55,162 bases of DNA from Pelagibacterium lentulum (GCF_003992625.1 NZ_RZMW01000041.1:1-55162); one strand, 5' to 3'. Counted from the first letter of the stretch, positions 8,817 to 19,830 are shown. Numbers and translations are program-made. The notes: generated by a model from the sequence alone, not told the origin.

Positions 8817-9005
8817 TTACTGCTCCGGTTTATCGGTTGGGCTGGGTGCCAGCCTGGTTTGCAGCCGCTCAGCCTTCTGTGTTGCTCTCAGGATACGTTC
8901 CCGATCCTTCAACACCTGACGGATTGCTGCAAATTGCCCGTTCTTTTCCGTGCGAACAATCGACCGGAACTGGCTTTCGGCGACCTCAGGAGGCGTCTGC
9001 TTCAT
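8817..9005 (-). CDS. Small hypothetical protein (62 aa)
   Basis: A 62-residue, highly charged, probably helical protein (SIVRTEKNGQFAAIRQVLKD, then RERILRATQKAERLQTRL). AGGA lies 8 nt before ATG 9005. It lies between the cold-shock gene and the 83-residue ORF with almost no spacing to the latter. No family recognised. Confidence 0.6.
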   Translation of the reverse strand: MKQTPPEVAESQFRSIVRTEKNGQFAAIRQVLKDRERILRATQKAERLQTRLAPSPTDKPEQ

Positions 9006-9020
9006 GGCTTTTGTCCTAAT

Positions 9021-9049
9021 GAGCCGGGATTGAAAAAACCTCCCGGCTC
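9021..9049 (-). terminator. Hairpin after cspA
   Basis: Perfect 9-bp stem (GAGCCGGGA / TCCCGGCTC) directly after the cold-shock gene and before the next start. On the minus strand the loop contains six T residues but no T run follows the stem, so it may be an attenuator or RNA-stabilising hairpin rather than a full terminator. Confidence 0.5.
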
Positions 9050-9055
9050 AAGGAT

Positions 9056-9262
9056 TTATGCAAGCTGCAGGTCGACTGCAGATGCCTTGCCGTCGCGACC
9101 ATTCTCGAGCGAATAGGTCACGGCCTGGCCTTCGGCGAGCCCCGAAAGGCCGGCGCGCTCTACAGCCGAAATGTGAACGAATGCGTCCTTGCTGCCATCG
9201 GAAGGCGTGATGAAACCAAAGCCTTTGGTGGCATTGAAGAACTTGACGGTGCCGTTGATCAT
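9056..9262 (-). CDS. cspA: Cold-shock protein (CspA family)
   Basis: A 68-residue single cold-shock domain with both RNA-binding motifs, RNP1-like KGFGFI and RNP2-like AFVHIS, preceded by GTVKFFN. It binds single-stranded RNA/DNA and acts as an RNA chaperone. The ATG at 9262 (MINGTVKFF) matches the family's usual N-terminus; the open frame to 9301 is leader. It lies about 200 bp downstream of ndvB on the same strand and probably has its own promoter in that gap. A hairpin follows the gene. Confidence 0.93.
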   Translation of the reverse strand: MINGTVKFFNATKGFGFITPSDGSKDAFVHISAVERAGLSGLAEGQAVTYSLENGRDGKASAVDLQLA

Positions 9263-9465
9263 GAATTTGTCTTTTCGTATGGCCCGGTCCGAATTGAACA
9301 AACGGGCATGTTTCCGGCCCGCAACACGCGGATCGGATCGAGAACGTTCGCAAAATCAGGAGATGGTCCTGCATCGGTAACCGGCGCAGGGAAAAGCCAA
9401 TGATCGGCTGAAAACGCATCTCTTATATGGGTATGACAACCCCCGCTAACAAGCCGGCGGCTGAC

Positions 9466-12400
9466 TTAGTTTGTGCCCCGCCCTCGCCCCAGCGCTATGG
9501 CGAGGGTGTGCGTGCCACCGTCGAGATCCACTTCAATGTTCCCGCCCTTGGCCCGCAAGGGCACGCCGTCGAGTTTGGCGGTGGTCACGTTGCCCGAAGT
9601 TGCCCGACTAACGGAAATGTCGAAAGTGCTGGAGCCATGCCTGACGGTCGCCTCGAAGCCCGGCCATGCGGCAGGAAGTACCGGAGCAACGATCAGCCGG
9701 TCACCCTGGCGCGATATCCCCAATATCCCCTCGATACCTGCGCGATACATCCAACCCGCTGAACCCGTGTACCAGGTCCAGCCACCGCGCCCGATGTTGG
9801 GAGCCACCGAATAGACGTCGGCGGCGACCACGTAGGGTTCGACCTTGTACCGCTCGACCGACTGGGGACTACTGGCGTGATTGACCGGGTTGAGCATGGC
9901 AAAGAGATCATGAGCTTTGTCGCCGTCGCCGAGCTTTGCAAACGCAAGGATCGCCCACATGGCGGCGTGGCTGTATTGGCCACCATTCTCGCGCAGCCCG
10001 GGAGGATAGCCCTTGATGTAACCGGGATCGTGAGTGGTTGCATCAAAGGGTGGAGTAAAGAGCAGTGCCAGACCGTCCTCTTTTCGGATCAGGTGCTTTT
10101 CGAGCGATGCCATAGCCATCGTGGCCCGAGCGGGGTCGGCCGCGCCCGATAGCACCGCCCAGGATTGGGCGATTGAATCGATCCGGCATTCATCGCTTTG
10201 GGACGAGCCAAGCCAGGTGCCGTCATCGAATGTGGCACGGCGATACCATTCACCGTCCCAGCCGTGACGTTCGAGCGCCTCGCGCAGTTTGCCAGAATGT
10301 GTTTGCCAGCGTTTGGCGCGCTTTGGATCACGCGATAGGGCCAGCGGCACGAACTTGTCGATAGCACTCACGAGCAGCCAGCCGAGCCAGACGCTCTCGC
10401 CTTTTCCACCTTCGCCCACCCGGTTCATACCGTCATTCCAGTCGCCGGTGCCGATCAGCGGCAGACCGTGTTTGCCCTTGAGGGCGATGGCCTGATCGAG
10501 ACCGCGGGCGCAATGCTCGAACAGCGAACCTGATACTTCGGACTGCTGAGGGATAAAGAATGCGTCGTGCTCGCCTTCGACCAAGTGCTGGCCCTCAAGG
10601 AACGGCACGGATTCGTCAAGAATTGCCGCATCGTCGGTTATCGCGACGTAGGTTGCCGTAACAAAAGCCAACCATACGCGATCATCCGATATTCTGGTAC
10701 GCACGCCCTGGCCAGAGTGCGGCAGCCACCAATGTTGCACATCGCCTTCAACAAACTGCCTGCCAGCAGCACGCAGGATATGATGCCGGGTTTCTGCGGG
10801 ACGTGCGAAGGCGAGCGCCATGCCGTCCTGGAGTTGATCACGAAACCCATAGGCACCACTGGCTTGATAGAAGGCCGAACGTGCAGTGATGCGGCAGGCA
10901 AGCGTCTGGTAGAGCAGCCAGCCATTGAGCATGATGTCCATAGCGCGGTCCGGGGTCTGGACCTCAATTATACCCAGGAGGTCGGACCAATACGCCTCGA
11001 TATCGGCAAGCACAGCATCAAGATCGGCGGCCCGGTATTGCTTGATAAGGGCAAACGCCGCTTCGGGAGAATCGGTCTGACCCAGCAGGGAAACGATCTC
11101 GATGGACTGTCCGGGCGCAATCGTGATGCGCACCTGCTGAGCGGCGCAGGGGTCGAGACCGGCGCCGGTTGTTTTCGAGAGCTGGGATCTATGCGTCAGA
11201 GCTAGCGGCGCTTTTGAGCTGCCATTACGGCCCAAAAATTCGGTACGATCAGTGGTCCAGCCCGAGACCTGCTCGCCCAGATCGGCGAAGGCTACACGTC
11301 CGGGAAATGCCGTACCCCAGCTGTTGCGCGCCAGAATGGCGCCGGTCGGAACGTCGGTCTCCGTCGTGATGAAGGGTGCATTTGGTCCGCGCTGGGTTCC
11401 AAGGACCCATTCGCTGTAGGTCGTGACTGAAAGCTGCCGCGCGCGGCTCGAATGGTTGGTGAGCGTCAGGCGCGAGACCTTGATCGGATCGGCAAGAGGC
11501 ACGAACAGGGTGAGCGCACTTTCGATGCCGTCTCTCCGGTGAGAGAAACTGCTGTATCCAAAACCGTGCCGGGCGACATAACGGCCAGCATCGCGGATGG
11601 GTTGGGCGGTCGGGCCCCAGAGCGCGCCGTTCTCTTCGTCGCGAATATAGATCACCTCTCCATTCGGATCTGCAACCGGGTCGTTGGACCAGGGTGTGAG
11701 CTGGTTTTCGCGACTGTTCTGTGCCCAAGTATAGCCGCTTCCATCGGTCGAGGCCTGAAACCCGAAGTCCGCATTGGCAATCACATTGATCCACGGCGCC
11801 GGGGTCGAGTGTCCATCTTCCAGCACGGTTACATATTCGGTACCGTTCTTACCGAACCCGCCAAGCCCGTTGAAAAATTCGAGGCCGGTCGGTATTGCGA
11901 CGTTCTCGCCAACGGTCTGGCCTGCACCCGGCACGGGCGCTGCATTTGTAGTCGTGGGCGGCACAGCAAGCCGTGCCAGTTGGTCGGCAATCGGTCCGTG
12001 ACGGGCCAGGAGCACGATCCGTGCGACGGCATAGATCAAATCATGGGACTCGCTCGCCATCATATCGGCGCGCAGCACATGGACGGTGCCGTCGGCGGGT
12101 TGCTCGCCAAAGCGCGGGCGAGACTGGCTGGTGCGCACAGCGGTTTCGATGGCGGTCTGCAAGTCCTGGACGTAGGAGGCGGCCCGCTCGTTAACGATGA
12201 CCAGATCGACCGCCAGCCCCTTCATGCGCCAGTATTCGTGAGCACGGAGCAATTGACGGGCCTGCGCCATATCTTCGATATCTTCGATGCGGAGCACGAC
12301 AATCGGCAGATCACCCGAAATCCCATGAACCCAGAGACCCGATTGCGCGCCGATGCCTTTTACCAACGCCTCTGCGGGTATGCGGAACCGCGGGTCGGCG

Positions 12401-15400
12401 TAAAGGATCGGTGTGGCGAGCCGCTGGAAATCGGCGGCCTGCACGAGAGAAGTGCCCAAATGGTGTAACTGAACCTGCGCCTGCGTCCAGGCAAGGGTCT
12501 TGGCCCTGTCAAACGCGCTGCGGTCATGGTGACTGTCAATCAGCTCCAGGAGCCTTTCCCGCGACGAAGCAACCACTGTCCAGAAGGCGACGCGCGCGAC
12601 TTTGCCCGGCGGGATGCGGACACGCTGACGCAGGGAAAACACCGGATCGAGCACCGTGCCGACAGAGTTGGAAAGCACATGACCATCGGCAATGGCGACG
12701 GGGTCAGCGATTGTCCGATTGCGTCCGATAAAGCGTGCCCGGTCGGTCTCATATTGTGCTTCCCCGATGATTTCTCCCTCAACGACGGCGAAATGGGCGG
12801 CCCAAACTTCCGGTTCACTGGGGTTGCGGCGTCGACGCGTGGCAACCAGCGCTCCGAATTCGGCGAGATATTCTGTGATGACGAACATCTTTGAGAAGGC
12901 CGGATGGGCGTTATCGGAGGCCGGGGGTGCCAGAACAAGTTCGGCAAAGGAGGTCAGTTCGATCTCGCGCACGCGGCGTCCGGCGTTGGTCAGTGAAATG
13001 CGACGCACTTCGCCGTCGTCCTCGCCTGAAACCAGCAATTCCATCGATGTTGTGAGCGAACCGTCCCGGCAAACAAATTCGGCATGATCTTCGCCAAAGA
13101 TTACGCTGCGCGAACCGGGTGCACTGCCCACGGGCTGGGCGGAGGGCGACCATGTGGCGCCGGTCTGCGCATCCTTGAGATAAACGAAAGCCCCCCAATC
13201 GTCGCGGGTGACGTCCTCGCGCCAACGCGTGACGGCAATATCGCGCCAACGGCTGTAGCCTGCACCCGAAGCCGTGACCATTACGGCATAACGGCCATTG
13301 GAGAGCATGTGGGTTGCGATTGGATTGTCAGATGCAGTACCCGCGATCCGGCGTACCGCCGGAACGGCGTTAACGTTCACCCCGGTCCGAGCCTTGAGTT
13401 CTGCGGCCCGCGCGTGCGCCACAGCGACCTCGCGCGGCAGTTTCTCGGCGAGCAGCAATTCGCTGGCCATGATGATCGGTTCGCGGTGGAAGCGGGCGCG
13501 CATGCGGCCATTGAGCAGCGTGTTGAGGATCGAAACGATAGTCATGCCCTGATGGTGCGCCATCACATTGCGAACGATCGCGAACTTCTCCTTGGGCGGC
13601 ACGCGGGCAGGCGTAAAATCGAGCGCTTCGTAAAAGCCGTAAGGTCCAAGCGTGCCCGACGCTTCAAGCCGGGCGTAATTCTCGTTTGCCCGGCGAGGAT
13701 CGATCATTGCGGCCAACCCGGTGGCATAAGGGGCGATGACGAGATTGGCCGAAAGGCCGCGTTTGAGTCCGAGATCGGGCACGCCGAAATTGGAATATTG
13801 GTAGGTAAATTCCAGGTCGCGAGCATTGAAAGCGGATTCCGAAATTCCCCACGGCACGCCCAGGTCCTTGGCGTAACTCATCTGGCGCGCGACTATGGTG
13901 CGGTTAGTCCGCTCAAGCAGGCTCTTCTCGGGTGCCCGCATGACGAGAGATGGCATAAGATATTCAAACATAGATCCCGACCAGGAAACGAGCGCTGAGC
14001 CATTGCCGATTGGGGTGGCCGTGCGCCCGAGCCGGAACCAGTGGCGCGTGGGCGCATCTCCCTTGGCAATCGCAAACAGGCTGGCCAGCCGGGCCTCGGA
14101 GGCCAGTAAGTCATAGCAACTGGGATCAAGCCCGTTGTCGCCCAGCGAAAACCCGATCGAGAGCAGCTTGCGATCAGGATCGAGCAGGAAGGCAAAATCC
14201 ATCCCCAGAGCCATGTCGCGCGCTGCCTTGGCCAAAGCCAAAAGGCGAGAATTGACGTGTAACGCATCGGTCTCCAGCGCCGTGCGATCACGCGAAAACT
14301 GGTTGAGCGTTTCAGCCAGGGCGCCGATCCAGAAGACAAGCTCGGTCTCCATGCCATCGGCCTCTCGAGCGGCCTTGAGCGCCTTTTCGCTCAATCTGAT
14401 CAAGGTTGGAGATGCACTCTCGAGCGACTGTGTGCTTCTGAGCAAGGTTTCGATTTCTTCGAACGTTGCAACAAGGGCGCTGTTTGCCTTTCCAGGCTCA
14501 TTGGCAAGCGCCAGTAGAGCGAGATCGAGCGTGTCGATCAGGCCCGTCCGGTTCTCGGTTATTGGTACGCCAGCCCACTCTTCGCACGCATTGGCCAGAG
14601 CGATCAGATGCCCCGCCAGATTGCCGCTATCGACCGAGGAGACGTAAGCAGGTTCGAGGGTGCGCAGATCCTGGGTGTCGTACCAGTTGAACAGATGTCC
14701 GTTGAATTTCCCCAGCTTGCCGAGCGTTTCAAAGCTCGCCTCGAGTCGTTCAATCGTCGCGAGCGTGCCTGCCCAGCCAAAGTCGTGTGCAGCGACTGTC
14801 GAGAGGAGGTAAAGCCCGATATTGGTGGGTGATGTGCGATGCGCGATGGTGGGGTGGGGAGATTCCTGGAAATTGTCAGGCGGCAGCATGTTGTCATCCG
14901 GCGTAACGAAAGTCTCAAAGAACCGCCATGTGCGCCTGGCAATAAGCCGAAGATCCTTTGCGTCCGAATCCGTCAGGCGTGTCGGGAACGAACGGTCATC
15001 CGAACGGCTCGCGTGCAGCGCCAGGGCGGGCGCGGCGAGCCAGAGCATGGCGAAGAACACAATCACCGGCCAGCCGCCCGGAGCGATTAGCAGAGCGCCG
15101 AAAAGCAATGCTATTGCTACCGCCGTGCCGCCTGCCATCTCGATATAGAAGCCCAGAAGCGAAAGCCTGGCGCGTCGTCCGGCCTGGGCCGCCGTGGTCC
15201 ATTCGAGCAGGTTACGACGTGAGATGAATACGCGATAGAGTGTTCGCCCGATCGCGTCGAGATTGCGCCAGGCTTCATCGGGTAGAAAGGCGAGCTTGAG
15301 TGCGACTTGGGCCGCCGCGAGTTTTGCGTCCTGGACAAGGCTCACAAAGTGATGCGGAAGGTGCAAACCGCCGCGACGGGGAAACACCGAGAACACAACG

Positions 15401-17946
15401 GGCAGCAGAGCCGGAATGGCTATCGTCATGATGATCAGGGCAATGCCGGCAAGTGCGGCAGGCAGGGGCAACAGGCAAGCCAGCACCAGCGCCAGAACCG
15501 AAAATGGAGCGATCAGAGCGCGACGGAGATTGTCGAGCATTTTCCAACGCCCGATCGCGCCGATATCGGCCTTACCGAAAATCCACGGCAGTAATTGCCA
15601 GTCTCCGCGCGTCCAGCGATGCGCGCGCCGCGCGGCGACGTCGTAGCGGGCTGGGAAATCTTCCACAAGTTCGACGTCTGATGCTAGGCCCGCACGGGCA
15701 AAAATGCCTTCAAGAAGATCGTGGCTGAGCAGGGTATTGTCGGGTATGCGCCCGGCCAGCGCGGTCTCGAATGCATCGACGTCGTAAATGCCTTTTCCGG
15801 CAAATGATCCTTGGCCGAACAGGTCCTGATAGACATCGGAGATCGCGCCAGCATACGGGTCCATGCCGCCCGGAGAAGAAAAGATGCGCTGAAATAGCGA
15901 ACCATTGTCCCGGCCCGGCAGCGCCGCCGTCACCCGGGGCTGGAGAATGGCGTAGCCACCAACCACCAGTCCGGTCTCGGTGTCAAACCGGGGGCGGTTA
16001 AGCGGATGGGCCATCTTGCCCACAAGCCGCAAGGCGGTTTCGCGGGGAAGGACTGTATCGGCATCAAGCGTAATGACGTAGCGCACATCGGTCGGAACTG
16101 GGGGAGGCGCGGAATCGAGAGCAGCAAAGCTTGTGTCCCCGACGCCGCGCAAAAGCCGGTTGAGCTCATGGAGCTTACCCCGCTTGCGCTCCCACCCCAT
16201 CCAGACGTTTTCGCCCGGATTGAACTGTCGCCGTCTGTAAAGGAAAACGAAGCGATCGCCCACCGCTCCTGGACCGTGGCGGGCATTGAGCGTTGCAATG
16301 GCGTTTTGAGCGGCTTCGATCAGTTCGCTGTCGCCGGACATGACCTCTTGTGGGGCGTCCACGCCATCGGCAAGCAGAGCGAAATACACTTCTCCCTCGG
16401 AGCCGGAAAGGTAATGAACCTCAAGCCTTTCGATCTGTTCGGAAAGGTCGGCCCGGGTCGTCAAAAGCGTCGGCACGGCGATGAGTGTACGCAAGGCGTG
16501 CGGTACGCCCTCGGCAAGTTCGAGGCCCGGCAGAGCTGACGCGCCCACATGTCCAGCAATGGCGCGATTGACCAGAGCGATGGCGATTGCTGTAACTGGC
16601 AACAGCGCCGCGAGCGCAAACAGGGCCATCCCGAGCCACGTTGCGCCCAGCAAGGCGATCAGCCCGACACCCGCCGCAAAAAAGAGCATGGTCACAAGGG
16701 CAAGAGCGCCCAAATAGCCCGCGAGGCCGAACCGGACGGGGATACGGCTTAACCGCAGACGAACCGGTGAGCGAAAGCCGATGCGCGCCTCAAACACTTT
16801 CCGCCCTTCGCCGATCAAATGAAAGCCCGGGTCACCCACCCGGTCGGCCTCGGTCGAAATCTCCGCGTGCAATCGCGCCTCATTGGCCGCTGCGATCGCT
16901 TCTCCCGCTATATCCAGCTCCGTCCCCGGAGCGCCGCGGGCCAATTGCTCAATTGCCGAGCGGTAGAGATCGCGTGTGGGGAAGTCCATGTCGGCAAAGC
17001 CGCTTGCCGCCGAAAGCCGAGCGTCGACGAGACTCATACCTTCAAACAACTCGGCCCAATCCACGTCGGAAATAAGCCGCATGCTGGTGACAATATTGCG
17101 CACGGTGACGTTGGAGGACCCTTGCCGCTGCAGCGCATGCTGCACAGCTACTTCTATGGAGGTACCCTGTGCGGCAAGTCGCTGCTCCAGCCAGCCCTGC
17201 GCGGGCGTCGTCGCCGGGTCTTGGTCGCGCAACCGCTTGGCGAGTTGGGCAGCAAAGCGTTCCGATAGGGGTTCGTTCGAGATTGGCCAGCCAGAGTCGG
17301 ACTCTGTGCCAACGGCCAAAAGCCGATCAGCAAGCGCATCGGCGTCTGCCCGTGTTGCCCGACCGATCGTGATCTGGTCCGCAAGACGGCGCAGATTTTC
17401 GATGAGGACGATCCGCAGTGTGATAGCCACGGCCCAGAGTTCACCGATGGTCAATGGCTGGATGCGCTGATAGGCGGCGACAAAGCGGGACAGTGTAGTG
17501 GGGTCGAAATGGCTGTCGGTGTGCGCAATAAACGCCCAGGCGATGCCGAACACGCGCGGATAGCCGACGAACGGGCCGTTGGCGAGCTTGGGGAGCTGGC
17601 GATAATAGCTCGGAGGCAAATCCTCGCGGATTTCGCGGATTTGCGCCTCCACGAGGTGATAATTGTCGAGCAGCCATTCGGCCGCCGGAACGACGCCGCG
17701 ATCACCCTCAACTGCAACTGCGCTCTCACGATAGGCGGCGAGCAAGGTTGCCGCGTTGTCATCCAGTCGCCGATGAAGCGATCGCACCCGAGGAGGCCGG
17801 GCAGCAACGCTTTGCGCAAGGGCCAGGCTCTCGGCGTGCTGCTCGAGACGCTCAACGCCAAACAACTCGTCCCGCACGGGAGCCGGATCGATCCATGGGG
17901 AGGGCTTATTGGCGAAGGGGTTGGGCAGGCCGAAAAAAGCATTCAT
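9466..17946 (-). CDS. ndvB: Cyclic beta-1,2-glucan synthase
   Basis: A 2826-residue inner-membrane protein of the usual length for NdvB/ChvB/Cgs, which makes cyclic beta-1,2-glucans from UDP-glucose for the periplasm, where they matter in osmotic adaptation and host interaction. Order: an N-terminal cytoplasmic region to about 400; two hydrophobic segments near 405-460; the GT84 glycosyltransferase with DADT near 627 and an RxxRW-type motif (RRAHRWTRGDW) near 775; several membrane spans around 800-960; a glucoamylase-like region near 1300-1500; and glycoside-phosphorylase (GH94) modules with TGDWNDGMNR near 2500, which controls ring size. The ATG at 17946 gives MNAFFGLPNPF. Many antisense frames are open across it, but they are GC-rich shadows. 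No operon partner is adjacent. Confidence 0.96.
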   Translation of the reverse strand: MNAFFGLPNPFANKPSPWIDPAPVRDELFGVERLEQHAESLALAQSVAARPPRVRSLHRRLDDNAATLLAAYRESAVAVEGDRGVVPAAEWLLDNYHLVEAQIREIREDLPPSYYRQLPKLANGPFVGYPRVFGIAWAFIAHTDSHFDPTTLSRFVAAYQRIQPLTIGELWAVAITLRIVLIENLRRLADQITIGRATRADADALADRLLAVGTESDSGWPISNEPLSERFAAQLAKRLRDQDPATTPAQGWLEQRLAAQGTSIEVAVQHALQRQGSSNVTVRNIVTSMRLISDVDWAELFEGMSLVDARLSAASGFADMDFPTRDLYRSAIEQLARGAPGTELDIAGEAIAAANEARLHAEISTEADRVGDPGFHLIGEGRKVFEARIGFRSPVRLRLSRIPVRFGLAGYLGALALVTMLFFAAGVGLIALLGATWLGMALFALAALLPVTAIAIALVNRAIAGHVGASALPGLELAEGVPHALRTLIAVPTLLTTRADLSEQIERLEVHYLSGSEGEVYFALLADGVDAPQEVMSGDSELIEAAQNAIATLNARHGPGAVGDRFVFLYRRRQFNPGENVWMGWERKRGKLHELNRLLRGVGDTSFAALDSAPPPVPTDVRYVITLDADTVLPRETALRLVGKMAHPLNRPRFDTETGLVVGGYAILQPRVTAALPGRDNGSLFQRIFSSPGGMDPYAGAISDVYQDLFGQGSFAGKGIYDVDAFETALAGRIPDNTLLSHDLLEGIFARAGLASDVELVEDFPARYDVAARRAHRWTRGDWQLLPWIFGKADIGAIGRWKMLDNLRRALIAPFSVLALVLACLLPLPAALAGIALIIMTIAIPALLPVVFSVFPRRGGLHLPHHFVSLVQDAKLAAAQVALKLAFLPDEAWRNLDAIGRTLYRVFISRRNLLEWTTAAQAGRRARLSLLGFYIEMAGGTAVAIALLFGALLIAPGGWPVIVFFAMLWLAAPALALHASRSDDRSFPTRLTDSDAKDLRLIARRTWRFFETFVTPDDNMLPPDNFQESPHPTIAHRTSPTNIGLYLLSTVAAHDFGWAGTLATIERLEASFETLGKLGKFNGHLFNWYDTQDLRTLEPAYVSSVDSGNLAGHLIALANACEEWAGVPITENRTGLIDTLDLALLALANEPGKANSALVATFEEIETLLRSTQSLESASPTLIRLSEKALKAAREADGMETELVFWIGALAETLNQFSRDRTALETDALHVNSRLLALAKAARDMALGMDFAFLLDPDRKLLSIGFSLGDNGLDPSCYDLLASEARLASLFAIAKGDAPTRHWFRLGRTATPIGNGSALVSWSGSMFEYLMPSLVMRAPEKSLLERTNRTIVARQMSYAKDLGVPWGISESAFNARDLEFTYQYSNFGVPDLGLKRGLSANLVIAPYATGLAAMIDPRRANENYARLEASGTLGPYGFYEALDFTPARVPPKEKFAIVRNVMAHHQGMTIVSILNTLLNGRMRARFHREPIIMASELLLAEKLPREVAVAHARAAELKARTGVNVNAVPAVRRIAGTASDNPIATHMLSNGRYAVMVTASGAGYSRWRDIAVTRWREDVTRDDWGAFVYLKDAQTGATWSPSAQPVGSAPGSRSVIFGEDHAEFVCRDGSLTTSMELLVSGEDDGEVRRISLTNAGRRVREIELTSFAELVLAPPASDNAHPAFSKMFVITEYLAEFGALVATRRRRNPSEPEVWAAHFAVVEGEIIGEAQYETDRARFIGRNRTIADPVAIADGHVLSNSVGTVLDPVFSLRQRVRIPPGKVARVAFWTVVASSRERLLELIDSHHDRSAFDRAKTLAWTQAQVQLHHLGTSLVQAADFQRLATPILYADPRFRIPAEALVKGIGAQSGLWVHGISGDLPIVVLRIEDIEDMAQARQLLRAHEYWRMKGLAVDLVIVNERAASYVQDLQTAIETAVRTSQSRPRFGEQPADGTVHVLRADMMASESHDLIYAVARIVLLARHGPIADQLARLAVPPTTTNAAPVPGAGQTVGENVAIPTGLEFFNGLGGFGKNGTEYVTVLEDGHSTPAPWINVIANADFGFQASTDGSGYTWAQNSRENQLTPWSNDPVADPNGEVIYIRDEENGALWGPTAQPIRDAGRYVARHGFGYSSFSHRRDGIESALTLFVPLADPIKVSRLTLTNHSSRARQLSVTTYSEWVLGTQRGPNAPFITTETDVPTGAILARNSWGTAFPGRVAFADLGEQVSGWTTDRTEFLGRNGSSKAPLALTHRSQLSKTTGAGLDPCAAQQVRITIAPGQSIEIVSLLGQTDSPEAAFALIKQYRAADLDAVLADIEAYWSDLLGIIEVQTPDRAMDIMLNGWLLYQTLACRITARSAFYQASGAYGFRDQLQDGMALAFARPAETRHHILRAAGRQFVEGDVQHWWLPHSGQGVRTRISDDRVWLAFVTATYVAITDDAAILDESVPFLEGQHLVEGEHDAFFIPQQSEVSGSLFEHCARGLDQAIALKGKHGLPLIGTGDWNDGMNRVGEGGKGESVWLGWLLVSAIDKFVPLALSRDPKRAKRWQTHSGKLREALERHGWDGEWYRRATFDDGTWLGSSQSDECRIDSIAQSWAVLSGAADPARATMAMASLEKHLIRKEDGLALLFTPPFDATTHDPGYIKGYPPGLRENGGQYSHAAMWAILAFAKLGDGDKAHDLFAMLNPVNHASSPQSVERYKVEPYVVAADVYSVAPNIGRGGWTWYTGSAGWMYRAGIEGILGISRQGDRLIVAPVLPAAWPGFEATVRHGSSTFDISVSRATSGNVTTAKLDGVPLRAKGGNIEVDLDGGTHTLAIALGRGRGTN

Positions 17947-18404
17947 TGGATGGCGCAGACTCTCTGGGAACGGAGGAATATTGGAGCCGCGCAGGCGAGA
18001 GCCGTTGCACGCTTAAGTAGCGCGACGATCAGATGCACGACAATTCAGCTAGCAATTTGCCCGCTAACTGCGGGACAGGGTCTGCAAATCGATCCACGGT
18101 CAGAGACCTGTCTGGCCCGTGGCTTTGGACGCTTCGGGACGATAGGGATCAAGCAATAGGGAAGGTCCGGAACTTTTCCAGAACAACTGGAAAATGTGCA
18201 CCGTTCGTCATTTCCGGCGGAGCGGTGCCCCCTTGGGTGTCTTGATCTTGCTATGGAGATTGTTGCCCGCGTTCATATGCGCGAGGCGAAGGGCTTGGCG
18301 ATCTTTTTTCGGCATTTTGATCGGGCTTTCTTTTGCTCACGGCGCAGACTGGCGCTTTGAGCACATACGTCCCACATGATTGTGGAGCGCTTCATGCTTG
18401 AAAT
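17947..18404. other. Intergenic region upstream of ndvB
   Basis: This 458-bp stretch lies between the ndvB start and the 101-residue ORF. It must hold the ndvB promoter, but I see no clear -35/-10 pair, and its short frames do not look coding. Confidence 0.4.
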
Positions 18405-18710
18405 CTAATTCGGCAGTGGGCTGGAACCGCCTTCGTTCTCCCAATTTTCGTTCCCGCGATCACGGAGCCGATCTGCCTTGATGTCGATGGGGGCTATATT
18501 TTGGCGCTCCAACCAGTTTCGGACGAGTTCGGTAGCTTCAATCGGGGTTCGCCCCGTGCAATTGGCAACTGCTCCAACCAACTCGGCCTCATCTTCGATG
18601 GCGTTTATGTTTGTCGCCTCAAGGCTCGGCCATTCATCCATCAGCGCATTGCGAAGTTCTGACTTTGCGAGAATTTTCGATATTGATGAGCTCATATCGT
18701 ATCTGAACAT
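18405..18710 (-). CDS. Hypothetical protein (101 aa)
   Basis: A 101-residue soluble protein. AGGAG lies 7 nt before the ATG at 18710, which decides the start over the upstream in-frame ATG at 18743. The centre (IEDEAELVGAVANCTGRTPI, then EATELVRNWLE) looks like a compact helical domain, and the tail is charged and disordered. No family recognised. It is flanked by decayed regulator DNA, but its own frame is intact. Confidence 0.6.
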   Translation of the reverse strand: MFRYDMSSSISKILAKSELRNALMDEWPSLEATNINAIEDEAELVGAVANCTGRTPIEATELVRNWLERQNIAPIDIKADRLRDRGNENWENEGGSSPLPN

Positions 18711-19018
18711 GCGCGTTCTCCTGCCAGGCGACACACATCGCAATCGTCTTGCGAAATGCGAGACACGTTGAAACGATTAGGCTGGCATTGGCTTTATGTG
18801 GTGTGCATGACACCAGCATACAATGCAGCATGACTGTCATTCATGTACGCGTTCCGTGTCGGTGGCACGCTCAACCTTTTCTTCGGTTTCCAAAAGGCAC
18901 GGTCAGTCAGTTAAAGCAGCTATGGGGTCGGATGCCGAATGTCGGCTTCTCTGGCTTCCACAGGCTGCGGAATAGACGCAGGATGCGCTTTTAAGAGTGC
19001 GGCTCAGGAAAGGTGAAA

Positions 19019-19412
19019 ATGGTCAAGACCAGCCGGCCGGTTCGACCGGGCGACAACCCGAGGCTTTATCAAGCTGTTGCACGTCAGCTGGCCGGTATTA
19101 TTGAGGATCACGCCGTTCGAACTCCTCGAGGCGCGTTTGGCAATTGAATCCAGCGCGGCTGGCCTGGCTGCCGAACGGGCCACCAAAGCTGACGAAATTG
19201 CCCTTGAAGAATGCATCAAGCAAATGGAGGAGGAAACAGATGTACTGCTGCTTCATGAGCAGGGCGATCGTAATTTTCACATGACGATCGCGCGCATGAC
19301 GGGCAATGCGGTTATCGTTTCAATGGTGGAAGCGCTCTGGCAGCAACGCGATCAGTCGCCCATGTGGCGAAGATTGCACGATCACATCTACCGCTGCAAC
19401 GTTGTAAGATAA
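19019..19412 (+). pseudogene. GntR/FadR-family regulator with internal deletion
   Basis: The start is normal (ribosome site AGGAAAGG, ATG 19019) and encodes PRLYQAVARQLAGIIE, the first helix of a GntR winged-helix domain. After about base 19106 the frame shifts and the sequence jumps to PFELLEARLAIESSAAGLAA, then ERATKADE and FHMTIARMTGN, the FCD effector domain of FadR-type regulators. The DNA-recognition helix and wing (about 60 residues) are missing, and the FCD domain also stops early after WRRLHDHI. Neither part can bind DNA, so the gene is dead. A related remnant lies at 21500-21740 on the other strand. Confidence 0.75.
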
Positions 19413-19830
19413 ATCGACGAGGATCGCGTTGCCTGTCGTTATAACCGTAGTGTCCGTTTTTAGCGATGCTCGGTTTGGAACTTAGCGACGGCGATGGGGC
19501 CCGGTCCTGCCGTCCAGCTTCGCGATTTGCACAGCAACACCGAACGGCTCCTATTGGATGAGTTTGCGGGCAGCTTATAGCTCCCAAACGTTTGAAACTG
19601 ACGATCGCAAGGGATGGCGCAACGCTCGCGTTCCACCTTGAGCCCCAATATCGGATAAGCGGACGGCAATCATCGAGCAAGCCCACCATTGAGATGATAG
19701 GTGTCCTATACACGGAAGGGCGTAGTTCGGTCCAATCCACCCATTGGGGCAGCACAGATCCTGTCATGGCGCGGGGCCTGAGGCATTGCGATCGGATAAT
19801 CTGCCGTTCTGGCGTATCGAACCGTCCATG

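Noticed and set aside
9427-17946. Many open frames of 60-340 residues antisense to ndvB
   Set aside because: They follow the codon-position GC pattern of the ndvB frame and have Arg/Ala/Pro-rich shadow composition without motifs.
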